64,000 bases of DNA. It comes from Arthrobacter bambusae. GTDB lineage: Bacteria > Actinomycetota > Actinomycetes > Actinomycetales > Micrococcaceae. The stretch's first letter is position 1. Every line of letters begins with the position of its first letter. The translations under genes were made by a program, and so were the position numbers. Under the pieces are notes generated by a model. The model saw nothing but the letters and a program-made list of their open reading frames with translations, did not search any database and was not told the origin of the DNA. The DNA is taken from the NCBI RefSeq assembly GCF_030812595.1, contig NZ_JAUSSZ010000009.1, positions 62,001-126,000 of the forward strand. The letters run 5' to 3'. Below, piece after piece: positions 22,973-30,843 of the stretch.

Positions 22973-23935
22973 ATGACCCAAACCCTCGAAGAATTCATGG
23001 AGGGTACAGAACCCGGCCCGAAAAACTCCCGCCGGCACTCCCGCAAGGGGCTGCGTGGGCGCAAGGGCATCCGCTCCGGTCGAGCTTGCCGTCAAGCTGA
23101 CCGGAGATTTATCGTCATGATGGTCATCGCCGCCATTGGTCTTGGCTTGGTCCTCTACCCACGGGCAGCAGACTGGTTCAGCTCGATTTCGCACAACAGC
23201 CAACTTTCCGGCTATTCGCAGGAAGTCGAACAACTCGAACCATCGGCGCGGACGAAGGTGTTGGACCGGGCACGCGAATACAACTTCCGCATCCCCCAGG
23301 GACAGCTGCGGGACCCGTATTCCCCGCAGGCCCCCGCGTTGTTGGGTGGCCAATTGTCGGACTACGAACGTCAGTTGAACGTAGCCAATGACGAGGTGAT
23401 CGGCAGATTCCGCTACCCCGCCGTGAAAATCGACCTGCCGATCTTTCACGGGACCAGCGATGAGGTCCTGGCCAAGGGAGTCGGCCACCTTTACGGTTCC
23501 TCCCTTCCCGTCGGTGGACCTGGGACACACAGTGTCCTGACTTCGCACTCAGGGATCCCGAACGCTGAGCTTTTCAATCCCCTTCACAGCGCCAAAACGG
23601 GAGATATCTTCTCCACCGAGGTGATGGACCACACTTTCCTGTACCGGGTGAATAGGATCGAGGTGGTGAAACCGGACGACATTTCCTCGCTGAAAATCAT
23701 CGCGGGCGAGGATTTCATCACTTTGGTGACATGTACTCCCATTGGAGTCAATTCACACAGGCTTCTGGTCCATGCCTCACGGATCGCAGACATCCCCAAA
23801 GACGCCCCGGAACAGAAAACCCTTGCAGGACGCCAAACCGACGTCGAGTTCCCCTTCTGGGCCGTGTACTTCATCGGCGGACTTTTGGCGTTCTATCTGG
23901 CATTCCGCCCATGGAACCGCCGACCCAGCCGATAA
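22973..23935 (+). CDS. Class C (pilus-polymerising) sortase
   Basis: 320 residues, ATG 22973. N-terminal basic cytoplasmic part, membrane helix 46-62, catalytic domain, then a second membrane helix (about 294-312), the two-helix topology of class C enzymes. The lid motif DPY at 114-116 (RDPYSP) matches the DP-F/W/Y lid that covers the active site in pilus sortases. Catalytic residues are present: His192 (LTSHSG), Cys254 (TLVTCTP) and Arg263 (NSHRLLV). The enzyme should polymerise the two surface proteins encoded just upstream. No separate housekeeping sortase is seen in this window, so final cell-wall attachment probably uses one encoded elsewhere. Confidence 0.93.
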   Translation: MTQTLEEFMEGTEPGPKNSRRHSRKGLRGRKGIRSGRACRQADRRFIVMMVIAAIGLGLVLYPRAADWFSSISHNSQLSGYSQEVEQLEPSARTKVLDRAREYNFRIPQGQLRDPYSPQAPALLGGQLSDYERQLNVANDEVIGRFRYPAVKIDLPIFHGTSDEVLAKGVGHLYGSSLPVGGPGTHSVLTSHSGIPNAELFNPLHSAKTGDIFSTEVMDHTFLYRVNRIEVVKPDDISSLKIIAGEDFITLVTCTPIGVNSHRLLVHASRIADIPKDAPEQKTLAGRQTDVEFPFWAVYFIGGLLAFYLAFRPWNRRPSR

Positions 23936-23997
23936 AGCAAACGCCTCGGGCAGCCCAGGGCCTGAGGTGCCCATACTCCAGACAAGGAAGCACCACA

Positions 23998-24207
23998 ATG
24001 GCCTCACATTTCAATCTCTATGTTGACGCGGACGCATGCCTGCGGTTCCAACTCGTCACCGGAAGCGGCGACGTGCTGCTCACCTCCGAGGCTTTTGAGG
24101 ACGAAGATGCGGCAATCGCAGGGATCTGGTCGGTGCGCGAAGCCGCAGTCAACGGGCGAATCGTTGATCTCACCGGTCCGGTGCCGGAAAACGACCCGGC
24201 CGACTAA
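23998..24207 (+). CDS. DUF1508/YegP-like small protein
   Basis: 69 residues from ATG 23998, preceded by AAGGAAGC. One copy of the YegP-type unit: FNLYVDADACLRFQLVTGSGDVLLTSEAF, followed by a helix with AAIAGIWSVREAAVNGRIVDLT. The strand-strand-helix unit normally occurs as tandem pairs; here a single acidic copy. Role unknown; such proteins are small and often stress-linked. It follows the sortase by 62 bases and may share its transcript. Confidence 0.72.
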   Translation: MASHFNLYVDADACLRFQLVTGSGDVLLTSEAFEDEDAAIAGIWSVREAAVNGRIVDLTGPVPENDPAD

Positions 24208-24514
24208 GTCCTGGCGTCGCCACTGAGCCGGTCGATCCCTGATCCCGCAAACATTTTGCGAAGTTCACGGCACGATTGACTGCCGAGCACCACATAGATA
24301 GTGCCGGGCATGCGAGGGAAGCAGACTCTTGGCGGACCTGTTGGGGGCCGCGAGGAGTCTTCGGTTCTCGATGGTCCGCATGCCGGGCAGTGCCCCGGAC
24401 CGTGTGTCCCCATGCGAACCGCGGCACGGCGTGCGGCTGGGCCTGAGACCACCGGCCGCACGCCACTTCCCTCTATGCGGACCACACCGAGGCCAACGGG
24501 GCTAGTCTGGGCGC
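24208..24514. other. Gene-free stretch with one hairpin
   Basis: 307 bases between the DUF1508 gene and the SDR gene. It contains a 10-bp perfect stem GGCGTGCGGC / GCCGCACGCC (24428-24437 and 24455-24464). Open frames here (for example on the minus strand 24204-24521) look like chance: no ribosome site, Arg/Pro/Gly-rich composition. Nothing else is apparent. Confidence 0.5.
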
Positions 24515-25291
24515 ATGACAACTCGAGCCAACGAACTCACAGCTTTGGTCACCGGCGCTACCGCCGGGCTCGGTGCGCAATTTGCCCGCCAGCTGGCCGA
24601 ATCCGGACACCACCTTGTCCTCGTGGCCCGCGACGAAGGCCGGCTGCGGGCAAGCGCCGAAGCGCTTGAGCGGGACTTCAGTATCTCCGCGGAAGTCTTG
24701 CCGGCCGACCTGACCTCCGACGACGGGGTCGCGGCTGTCGCGGACAGGCTACGGGACGCTTCGCGGCCCGTGGACGTGCTGGTCAACAATGCCGGAATCG
24801 GATTGCTGAATTCCTTCGAGAAGAACGACGTGGAAGACGAAAAGCGGCATTTGCGGCTGCACGTCCAGACGCCCTTGGAGCTGTGCCACGCGGCTTTGGA
24901 GGTTATGTTGGCACGCAAGTCCGGGAGGATCATAAACGTCGCCAGCGTTGCGGCCTTCGCGAACCGGGGCAGCTATTCGGCGGCCAAGGCTTGGCAGGTC
25001 AGCTTCAGCCGCTGGGCGAACACTGCCTATGCCGTCAGGGGAGTGAAAGTCACTGCGGTCTGCCCGGGCTTCACCCACACGGAATTCCACGATCGCATGG
25101 GCATGGACAAATCTGTGGCTCCGCGCTTCCTGTGGTTGAAGGCCGAGCGCGTTGTCCGGGAAGGGCTGGAAGACAACCTCAAGGGTAAAGGTGTATCCAT
25201 CCCGACGAAGCGCTACAAAGTGATCACTGCCGCCATGCGTTTCCTGCCGGCGAAGCTTACGTCGGGTCCGCCCCGCCGCGCCGCGAAGTAA
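24515..25291 (+). CDS. Short-chain dehydrogenase/reductase
   Basis: 258 residues. Classical SDR features: the NAD(P) loop TGATAGLGAQFA near residue 15, the LVARDE strand that ends in Arg (suggesting NADPH), NNAG at about 91, catalytic Ser in INVASVA and the YSAAK motif (Tyr-x3-Lys) near 152, then VCPGFTHTEF. The substrate is unknown; the C-terminal part with TKRYKVITAAMRF resembles DltE/YqjQ-like acyl- or keto-reductases in general shape. The last 35 bases overlap the convergent FUSC gene. Confidence 0.88.
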   Translation: MTTRANELTALVTGATAGLGAQFARQLAESGHHLVLVARDEGRLRASAEALERDFSISAEVLPADLTSDDGVAAVADRLRDASRPVDVLVNNAGIGLLNSFEKNDVEDEKRHLRLHVQTPLELCHAALEVMLARKSGRIINVASVAAFANRGSYSAAKAWQVSFSRWANTAYAVRGVKVTAVCPGFTHTEFHDRMGMDKSVAPRFLWLKAERVVREGLEDNLKGKGVSIPTKRYKVITAAMRFLPAKLTSGPPRRAAK

Positions 25292-26351
25292 GCCGGCGCC
25301 GCAAGGTAACCCGGCGTTTCTGGACCAGCACGGCCACCGCAATCCCGATCACGGCTCCCATGAGGGTCTCAATTCCGCGTTCCAGGACGAGCACACCAGG
25401 ATCCGCGGGTGCTGCCAACTGAGTCATGAGCAGGATGACCGGGGTGAAGAACACCATGGCCCAGCCGTAGTGCCGGGCCATGAACAATTCGGTGGGGAAC
25501 TGGAAACCGATCACCAGCAGGGCCAGGATGATGGTGGTTTGCCCGGGGAAGTAGTGCAACGGGGACAGCGGTCCCGGAAAGAGCACGACGGCGACAATCG
25601 CCAGTCCGAGGAAGGTCCCCACGATGCGGTGGATGCCTCGGTGTAGCCGGCTGGGCATATCGGCTCCGGCCAGCGGAACAGCGGCGGCGGCCATGGCCCA
25701 GTGCGGGTGGCCGCTGCCCGTGAGCACTCCGCAGGCGCCTGCCGCGCCGACGGCGAGCACATACCTGGCTGCGTGAAGTCCGGCCGCTTGGCGCAGCTGC
25801 GCAGAGGATGCCGGAATGTTCCGGACGGCGCCGCGCTCCCACACGCGGTACCGGAGCCACCCGGCGAAACCCACCACCATGGAAAACGCCGCCGACGCCG
25901 CACAGATCAGGACTGCGGCAAGGAACGGGATCTGCGCGGGAACGGAAGCGCATGCTCCCAGGGCCAAAATTCCGAAGAAGGGGCCGTTGGGCTTGAGCCG
26001 GACCTTGTCCGAGAACAGTGAACCCACCCCCGCCAGGAGCGCCTCGACCACCACCAATCCCCATGAATGGATGTGGGAGACGGACAAGAAGGTGCCCACA
26101 GAGGCGCCGGTCACGAGTACCGCGGCGGCCTGGGCCTGGTGCTTGAGCCGCAGTTGGTGCGATTCGGCACGCCCGTACATCCCGGTCAGGGCGCCAAACA
26201 CGGCGTAGATGATGAGGTCCGCCCGGCCAACCGCGAGAAGGACAAGCGCTGGCACGGCGACGCTCAGTGCGACGCGGACGGCAGCAAGGTGATCGTTGCT
26301 TGCCGGTGGAACGGTATGAAGCGCCCGGGCATGGGCCAGGATTGATCGCAA
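25257..26351 (-). CDS. FUSC-family membrane protein
   Basis: 364 residues. No ATG is near; the TTG at 26351 is the only start after an in-frame stop, with GGTGG 6 bases upstream. Two sets of membrane helices (AVRVALSVAVPALVLLAVG onward, and a second half from RYVLAVGAAGACGVLTGSGHPHWA) with the family signature around VGTFLGLAIVAVVLF. FUSC proteins are related to aromatic-acid exporters (AaeB) and plant aluminium-activated channels. Likely efflux of an organic acid. It overlaps the SDR gene by 35 bases tail-to-tail. Confidence 0.78.
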   Translation of the reverse strand: MRSILAHARALHTVPPASNDHLAAVRVALSVAVPALVLLAVGRADLIIYAVFGALTGMYGRAESHQLRLKHQAQAAAVLVTGASVGTFLSVSHIHSWGLVVVEALLAGVGSLFSDKVRLKPNGPFFGILALGACASVPAQIPFLAAVLICAASAAFSMVVGFAGWLRYRVWERGAVRNIPASSAQLRQAAGLHAARYVLAVGAAGACGVLTGSGHPHWAMAAAAVPLAGADMPSRLHRGIHRIVGTFLGLAIVAVVLFPGPLSPLHYFPGQTTIILALLVIGFQFPTELFMARHYGWAMVFFTPVILLMTQLAAPADPGVLVLERGIETLMGAVIGIAVAVLVQKRRVTLRRRLTSRRGGADPT

Positions 26352-26567
26352 CGGGTACCACCAATCAATTCAGCCGATCATTGGGAAGTTATCAGGACCC
26401 TAAGATCCGCGCCATTAGCTGGGTCACAACGTTGCTTTGTGTTTCGCGCAATGGCGCCCGGAACCAGGCTGACGGCCTTCCAACGAGCCCGACCGGTTCG
26501 GTTACGGCTGCGCCGGCTCGAGATCAGCCATGACTTGCGCAAGGCGAAACAGTGGCAGGATCGAAGC

Positions 26568-27023
26568 ATGACTGTGTCCTTCACATGCCATACGCAGATT
26601 GCAATGGAACCCGAAGAGCTTTTCAACCTCGCCCGCAACGTCGACGCGCATGTGGGTTCCATGGCCAGCTCCCGGGAACGTGCCGTTGCGGGAGTTATGT
26701 CCGGACTCCTCTCGGAGGGCGACGAGGTCACGTGGCAGGCCTGGCATTTCGGCTTGCCCTTGCAGATGAGCAGCCGCATCACCCAGTTCCGATTCCCCGA
26801 TTCGTTTACGGACGAGCAAGTGCGTGGTCCCTTCCGTTTCTTCCGGCACGTGCACGAGTTCATTCCCGACGGCGGCGGCACACTCATGATCGATCGCGTC
26901 GAATTCGCGGCGCCTTTCGGCATGGTGGGCCGAATCGCGGAGAAAGCTTTCTTGGGCAAGTACATGCGGAACCTCATTGATCGACGCAACGAATATCTTT
27001 CCCGCAACGGTGCCGCCGCATGA
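26568..27023 (+). CDS. SRPBCC-fold protein
   Basis: 151 residues from ATG 26568. It begins FTCHTQIAMEPEELFNLARNVDAHVGSM, the typical first strand and helices of polyketide-cyclase/START-like proteins, and later strands (GDEVTWQAWHF, MSSRITQFRFPDSF, FRHVHEFIPDGGGTLMIDRVEF) with the final long helix FLGKYMRNLIDRRNEYL. The fold binds a hydrophobic ligand in a cavity; the ligand is unknown. Its stop overlaps the GNAT start in an ATGA, so the two proteins are co-translated. Confidence 0.82.
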   Translation: MTVSFTCHTQIAMEPEELFNLARNVDAHVGSMASSRERAVAGVMSGLLSEGDEVTWQAWHFGLPLQMSSRITQFRFPDSFTDEQVRGPFRFFRHVHEFIPDGGGTLMIDRVEFAAPFGMVGRIAEKAFLGKYMRNLIDRRNEYLSRNGAAA

Positions 27024-27538
27024 TCAGGGCGGCGAGGGCGGACGAACTGGAACGGCTTCGCGGGATCGAGACCGCCGCGGGCGAGATCTTCCGCTCTTGC
27101 GGAATGGACGCCATCGCGGACGACGAGCCGCTGACCGTAACGGAGTTGGCTATCTTCCAGGCGCGCGGCGGTGCTTTGGTCTATGTTGACGCGGCGGACG
27201 TTCCCGTGGCCTATCTCTTGCTTGGGGACCTCGATGGAAATGCGCACGTGGAGCAGTTGAGCGTCCACCCGTCACATGCGCGGCAAGGGCTCGGGGGTGG
27301 GCTGCTCGAAGCTGCCGGAATGTGGGCATACGCGAAGGGTTTGGAGTGGCTGACCCTCACCACTTTTCGCGATGTTCCGTGGAATGCGCCCTACTATCGC
27401 AGGCTGGGTTTCGAGGAGCTGGACCCCGAAAAATTGGACGACGGACTCAGGCGCATCCTCGAGTGCGAAGCGCTGGTGGGCCTCCACCGGTGGCCGAGGA
27501 TCGCCATGCGGCGGCGCGTGAGGTCAGTTACTGCCTAG
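27020..27538 (+). CDS. GNAT-family N-acetyltransferase
   Basis: 172 residues, ATG in the ATGA overlap at 27020. The acetyl-CoA signature is SVHPSHARQGLGGGLLEAA (R/Q-x-x-G-x-G/A: RQGLGG), preceded by the strand NAHVEQLSV and followed by WLTLTTFRDVPWNAPYYRRLGFEEL, the usual NAPAYRFYEKLGF-like region. The N-terminus has MIRAARADELERLRGIE. Substrate not evident. Its end overlaps the convergent VOC gene by 4 bases. Confidence 0.88.
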   Translation: MIRAARADELERLRGIETAAGEIFRSCGMDAIADDEPLTVTELAIFQARGGALVYVDAADVPVAYLLLGDLDGNAHVEQLSVHPSHARQGLGGGLLEAAGMWAYAKGLEWLTLTTFRDVPWNAPYYRRLGFEELDPEKLDDGLRRILECEALVGLHRWPRIAMRRRVRSVTA

Positions 27539-27948
27539 GACGGTCCTACCTCCGCCACCAGTTCTACCTCATAGCCATCGGTATTCACCAGGTAGGCGGC
27601 GTAGTGGTCCGCCCCGCCGGCGTGCGGATATTTGCTCTCGAACATCTCGTACCAACCCGAGTCGGCGCCTATCTCCCGGATGCGGTCCACGTTCGCTGGG
27701 GTGCCCGCGTGGAAGGCGAGGTGGTTGAGCCCGGGCTCCGTCCGGCGGTGCGTGCTTCCGGTGAGCGCAGTGGACTGTTCGATCACGATGTACGTGCCTC
27801 CGAGTTTCCAACTGCAGCCCTCGGGCCACTCCTGGAATCGTTCGTAGCCCAGTTCGCCCAGTAGCCAGCCCCACTCTTCCTGCGCACGGCCAATGTGAGG
27901 CACCCAGATCTCTACGTGGTGCAGCGAACCTACTGGAACATCAGCCAT
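27535..27948 (-). CDS. VOC-family (glyoxalase-like) protein
   Basis: 137 residues. It opens with SLHHVEIWVPHIGRAQEEWGWLLGELGY, the first beta-alpha-beta-beta-beta module of the vicinal-oxygen-chelate fold, with metal-site candidates His in LHHVEI, His in LNHLAFHA and Glu in GYEVELVAE near the end. Such proteins act on diols, thiols or antibiotics; the substrate cannot be named. It lies nine bases upstream of the end of the kinase gene, on the same strand. Confidence 0.84.
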   Translation of the reverse strand: MADVPVGSLHHVEIWVPHIGRAQEEWGWLLGELGYERFQEWPEGCSWKLGGTYIVIEQSTALTGSTHRRTEPGLNHLAFHAGTPANVDRIREIGADSGWYEMFESKYPHAGGADHYAAYLVNTDGYEVELVAEVGPS

Positions 27949-27957
27949 GCGCCGAGT

Positions 27958-29325
27958 CTACGTTTGCTGGGGGCCCGCGGGAATGCCGGGTAACTCCACC
28001 ACGAATGCCGCTCCACCTTCAGGCGCGGCGCGCACACTGATCCGGCCGCCCATCCGCTGCACAATCCTTGCGGCGATGGACAAACCCAGTCCGCTTCCAA
28101 CAGGCCGTTCTCCGCTGTATCTGGCAAAAAGCGCGCCGCGGTCAAACGCGACGGCGGCATCCGCCTCCGTGAGGCCGGGGCCGCCGTCGCGCACTTCCAC
28201 GGTGATCCAACTGCCGGAAGGGTACGCGGCGAGCACAACGGGAGAGCCCTCGGGAGTCACTCGCAGTGCGTTTTCCAGCAACCCGTCCACCACTTGCCGC
28301 AGCCGCTGGCCATCGCTGCGGGCCGGCAAAGGCCCGGACGGCAGTTCGAGCCGCCCGACGATTCCGTTCTGGAGGGACACCGCTTGCCAGGCCTGCCAAC
28401 TCTCGCGCAGGACCAAGGAGGCATCCACCGGCTGCATTTCCACGCGGAAATCGTCGGACTCGAGCCGTGCCAGGTCCAGGAGATCGCGGACAAAACGGTC
28501 CAGACGGTTGGTTTCGGCCACGAGGGTCCGCCCGACCCCACCCACGTCGTCTCCAGTGATAACGCCATCGGCAAGCGCCTCGGCGTAGCCACGCAGCGCG
28601 GTCAGGGGTGTCCTGAGTTCATGCGAGATGGACAGCAGGAACTCGCGTTGGCGCCCCTCGCTGGTCCGGAGTGCGGCGTCCAAGGCCGCCAGCGCCTGCG
28701 AAACCTCCACCACTTCGGCCGGACCGCCGGGCGGCACAACCACGGATCGTTCTCCGGCCGCGAGCCGATGGGCCGAATGTGCCGTACGCACCAACGGCCG
28801 GCTCAACCATTGCGCCAAGAGGCCCCCGGCCACGATGGCGAACACGAGGCAGGCGGCAAGGGCGATCAGCATGCGGCTCAGCAGGGGAGCGGCAGCCGCG
28901 CGGATCTCGGACACGGGCTGCGCCAGTACCACGCCACCTCCGGATGCCAAGGGCCTGGCCTCGAGCACCACGGTGTTCTGCGGACCGTTGACCGACGTCG
29001 AGACGGATTTTCCAGCCAATACATCCGCCACAGTCTTCGCATCAACCAGCCTTGCGCCGCCACCCGTCACGCGGCCGTCGGTGCTGATTTGCGCGAGCCT
29101 CGCGCCGTGCGTGAGCAGATCTGCGCGCAGGTCCTGCAGGCTTCCAAGGCTTGACTGTTGGCTTAGGGAATCGGCCTCCACCGCGAGATACTTCTTGGCT
29201 TCATCAACGGCCGTGGCGTTCACCAGTTGGGCGGCCAAAAGGCCGGCGAGCACCACTGCGACGGTCGCGACGGCGGCGATCACCGCCGTCGTGCGTCCTG
29301 CCAGTGTTCCGAACCAGCGTTTCAC
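27958..29325 (-). CDS. Sensor histidine kinase
   Basis: 455 residues from GTG 29325, fixed by the GTGA overlap with the response-regulator stop. Order: membrane helix 1 (TTAVIAAVATVAVVLAGLLAA), an extracellular sensor region of about 120 residues, membrane helix 2 (MLIALAACLVFAIVAGGLLA), HAMP-like linker (WLSRPLVRTAHSAHRLAAGE), then the HisKA domain with the phospho-His box FLLSISHELRTPL and the HATPase domain (N box QVVDGLLENAL, G1 VRDGGPGL, G2 GSGLGLSIAA). Signal unknown. It follows the regulator gene directly; a small secreted protein is encoded divergently and is a likely target or partner. Confidence 0.92.
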   Translation of the reverse strand: MKRWFGTLAGRTTAVIAAVATVAVVLAGLLAAQLVNATAVDEAKKYLAVEADSLSQQSSLGSLQDLRADLLTHGARLAQISTDGRVTGGGARLVDAKTVADVLAGKSVSTSVNGPQNTVVLEARPLASGGGVVLAQPVSEIRAAAAPLLSRMLIALAACLVFAIVAGGLLAQWLSRPLVRTAHSAHRLAAGERSVVVPPGGPAEVVEVSQALAALDAALRTSEGRQREFLLSISHELRTPLTALRGYAEALADGVITGDDVGGVGRTLVAETNRLDRFVRDLLDLARLESDDFRVEMQPVDASLVLRESWQAWQAVSLQNGIVGRLELPSGPLPARSDGQRLRQVVDGLLENALRVTPEGSPVVLAAYPSGSWITVEVRDGGPGLTEADAAVAFDRGALFARYSGERPVGSGLGLSIAARIVQRMGGRISVRAAPEGGAAFVVELPGIPAGPQQT

Positions 29326-30041
29326 GTGGTGCCCCGGGCAGCGGGGCGGTGACCGGATGTTTGGGGAAGTGCGGCGGAATAGCCGACGCCGCGGCTTGTC
29401 GCGATGGGAGAGTGTTCGCCCAGTTTGGCTCGGAGCTGAGCGATGTGTACATCCACTGTCCGCCCGGCGGCATAGCTGGCCTGCCCCCACACCGCGGACA
29501 GGAGTTGCTCGCGGGAAAAGACCCGGCCAGGTTGCGCCATCAGGTACGCGAGGAGGTCGAATTCGGTGGCGGTCAGCGTGAGTTCCTCGGCGCCGGCGCG
29601 TACGGTCCTGTTCAGCGGATCCAGTTCGACGCTGCCCAGCACCAGCGGTTTGGAGCGCGGAGTGCCTTCGGTGCGGCGCAGGACTGCCTTGACCCGGGCC
29701 ACCAGTTCGGACGGCGAAAAGGGCTTGGTGAGATAGTCGTCCGCGCCCAGTTCCAAGCCAAGGACGCGGTCCACCTCCTCATCGCGGGCCGTGACGAACA
29801 ATACCGGCGTCCAGTCCTCCGCCTGCCGCAGTTTCCTGCACAGTTCGATCCCGTCCATGCCGGGCAGCCCGACGTCGAGGATCACTGCGACCGGTTTGAG
29901 TCGCTTGATCTGTTCAAGTGCGGAAATCCCGTCCCGCTCAACGTGCACACCGAAACCTGCGCGGCCTAGATAGAGGCGCTGGATATCGGCGATTGCCTGT
30001 TCATCTTCGGCAATCAGCACCAATCCGCGGCTGTCTTCCAT
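29322..30041 (-). CDS. OmpR/PhoB-type response regulator
   Basis: 239 residues; ATG 30041 gives the standard opening EDSRGLVLIAEDEQAIADIQ. Receiver domain with acidic pair DE and phospho-acceptor Asp in VILDVGLPGMDG, Thr in VLFVTARD and Lys in DDYLTKPFSPSEL. C-terminal winged helix (LTATEFDLLAYLMAQPGRVFSREQLLSAVWG, then TVDVHIAQLRAKLG). Translationally coupled to the kinase by a 4-base overlap. The promoter region is shared with the divergent gene at 30209. Confidence 0.93.
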   Translation of the reverse strand: MEDSRGLVLIAEDEQAIADIQRLYLGRAGFGVHVERDGISALEQIKRLKPVAVILDVGLPGMDGIELCRKLRQAEDWTPVLFVTARDEEVDRVLGLELGADDYLTKPFSPSELVARVKAVLRRTEGTPRSKPLVLGSVELDPLNRTVRAGAEELTLTATEFDLLAYLMAQPGRVFSREQLLSAVWGQASYAAGRTVDVHIAQLRAKLGEHSPIATSRGVGYSAALPQTSGHRPAARGTT

Positions 30042-30208
30042 GCGTCCATTCAACCGCACGGACGGAGTCCCGGGGGCGTCCTGGGGAGCTGCCGGGACGG
30101 TTTTACATTCCTCGAACATTGGCCGAACAGTCAGTTCATGCGGCCCGACCAGAGTGCTGTGAAGAGCGCCGGCGGATCAACCACCGGCCGGAACGAAGGA
30201 CACGGACC

Positions 30209-30736
30209 ATGGACAACAGCACCCCGACCCCCAGCACCCCGAGCTCCAGCACCCCGGTCCCGGGCCGCAAACGCACAAAGGCCCGCACCGCCGTCGTCGG
30301 CGTCCTTGCAGCAGGCCTCCTGCTGGGCGGCGGCGTGATTGCCGCCAACGCGGCTACCTCCGGCAGCACAAGCACGACGGCGGCAGCCACCTCCCAGCCC
30401 ACTGCGACGGCCGCCGTCGCGGCCAAAACGGCTCTGGCGCGGCACCCGCTGGCGGTTGGCCTGCGGTTCTTCGTGAACGGGGACAGCAGCAAGCCAGACT
30501 ACGGCCAACGCGCCGCCAAGATCGCCACCTTCATCCTGGACAAGCGCCCGAAGCTGGCCGCAAAGCTTCCAGCCGCGCTGCAGGCCGACCTGAAGGCGCT
30601 GAAGGATGCGGCGGACGGCGACCGGCTCGCGAAAGCCACCCACATCAGGGACACCGCACTGAACGGGGGCTACGGCCAGAAGATCCAGGAGCAGGCAAAG
30701 CGGATGCAGGAGCAGAAGGCGGACCGCAAGGCTTAG
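30209..30736 (+). CDS. Secreted or membrane-anchored Ala-rich protein, unknown
   Basis: 175 residues from ATG 30209, preceded by GAAGGACACGG. The N-terminus has a Ser/Thr/Pro-rich start, a basic stretch GRKRTKAR and one hydrophobic segment (TAVVGVLAAGLLLGGGVIAANAA, residues about 28-50), i.e. a signal peptide with ANA-A cleavage or a membrane anchor. A Thr/Ala spacer follows, then a helical, Lys/Ala-rich domain (AKIATFILDKRPKLAAKL) with a charged end. No family recognised. Divergent from the two-component system by 167 bases, so it may be regulated by it. Confidence 0.7.
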   Translation: MDNSTPTPSTPSSSTPVPGRKRTKARTAVVGVLAAGLLLGGGVIAANAATSGSTSTTAAATSQPTATAAVAAKTALARHPLAVGLRFFVNGDSSKPDYGQRAAKIATFILDKRPKLAAKLPAALQADLKALKDAADGDRLAKATHIRDTALNGGYGQKIQEQAKRMQEQKADRKA

Positions 30737-30753
30737 ACCGCAATTAAGCGAAA

Positions 30754-30801
30754 GCAAGGCTGGTTATTCGCAGCGGTCACGCCACAAATAACCAGCCTTG
30801 C
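30754..30801. terminator. Bidirectional terminator hairpin
   Basis: Perfect 15-bp arms GCAAGGCTGGTTATT / AATAACCAGCCTTGC with an 18-nt loop, between the convergent 30209 gene and the ProP-like transporter gene. Works in either direction. Confidence 0.75.
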
Positions 30802-30843
30802 CCTGGCGGCGCGGGCCGCCCGCAGTCCGCGCCGGCCGTGTGC

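Noticed and set aside
24204..24521. 105-residue minus-strand frame between the DUF1508 and SDR genes
   Set aside because: Low-complexity Pro/Gly/Arg composition, no ribosome site, and it spans a GC-rich hairpin; looks like chance.
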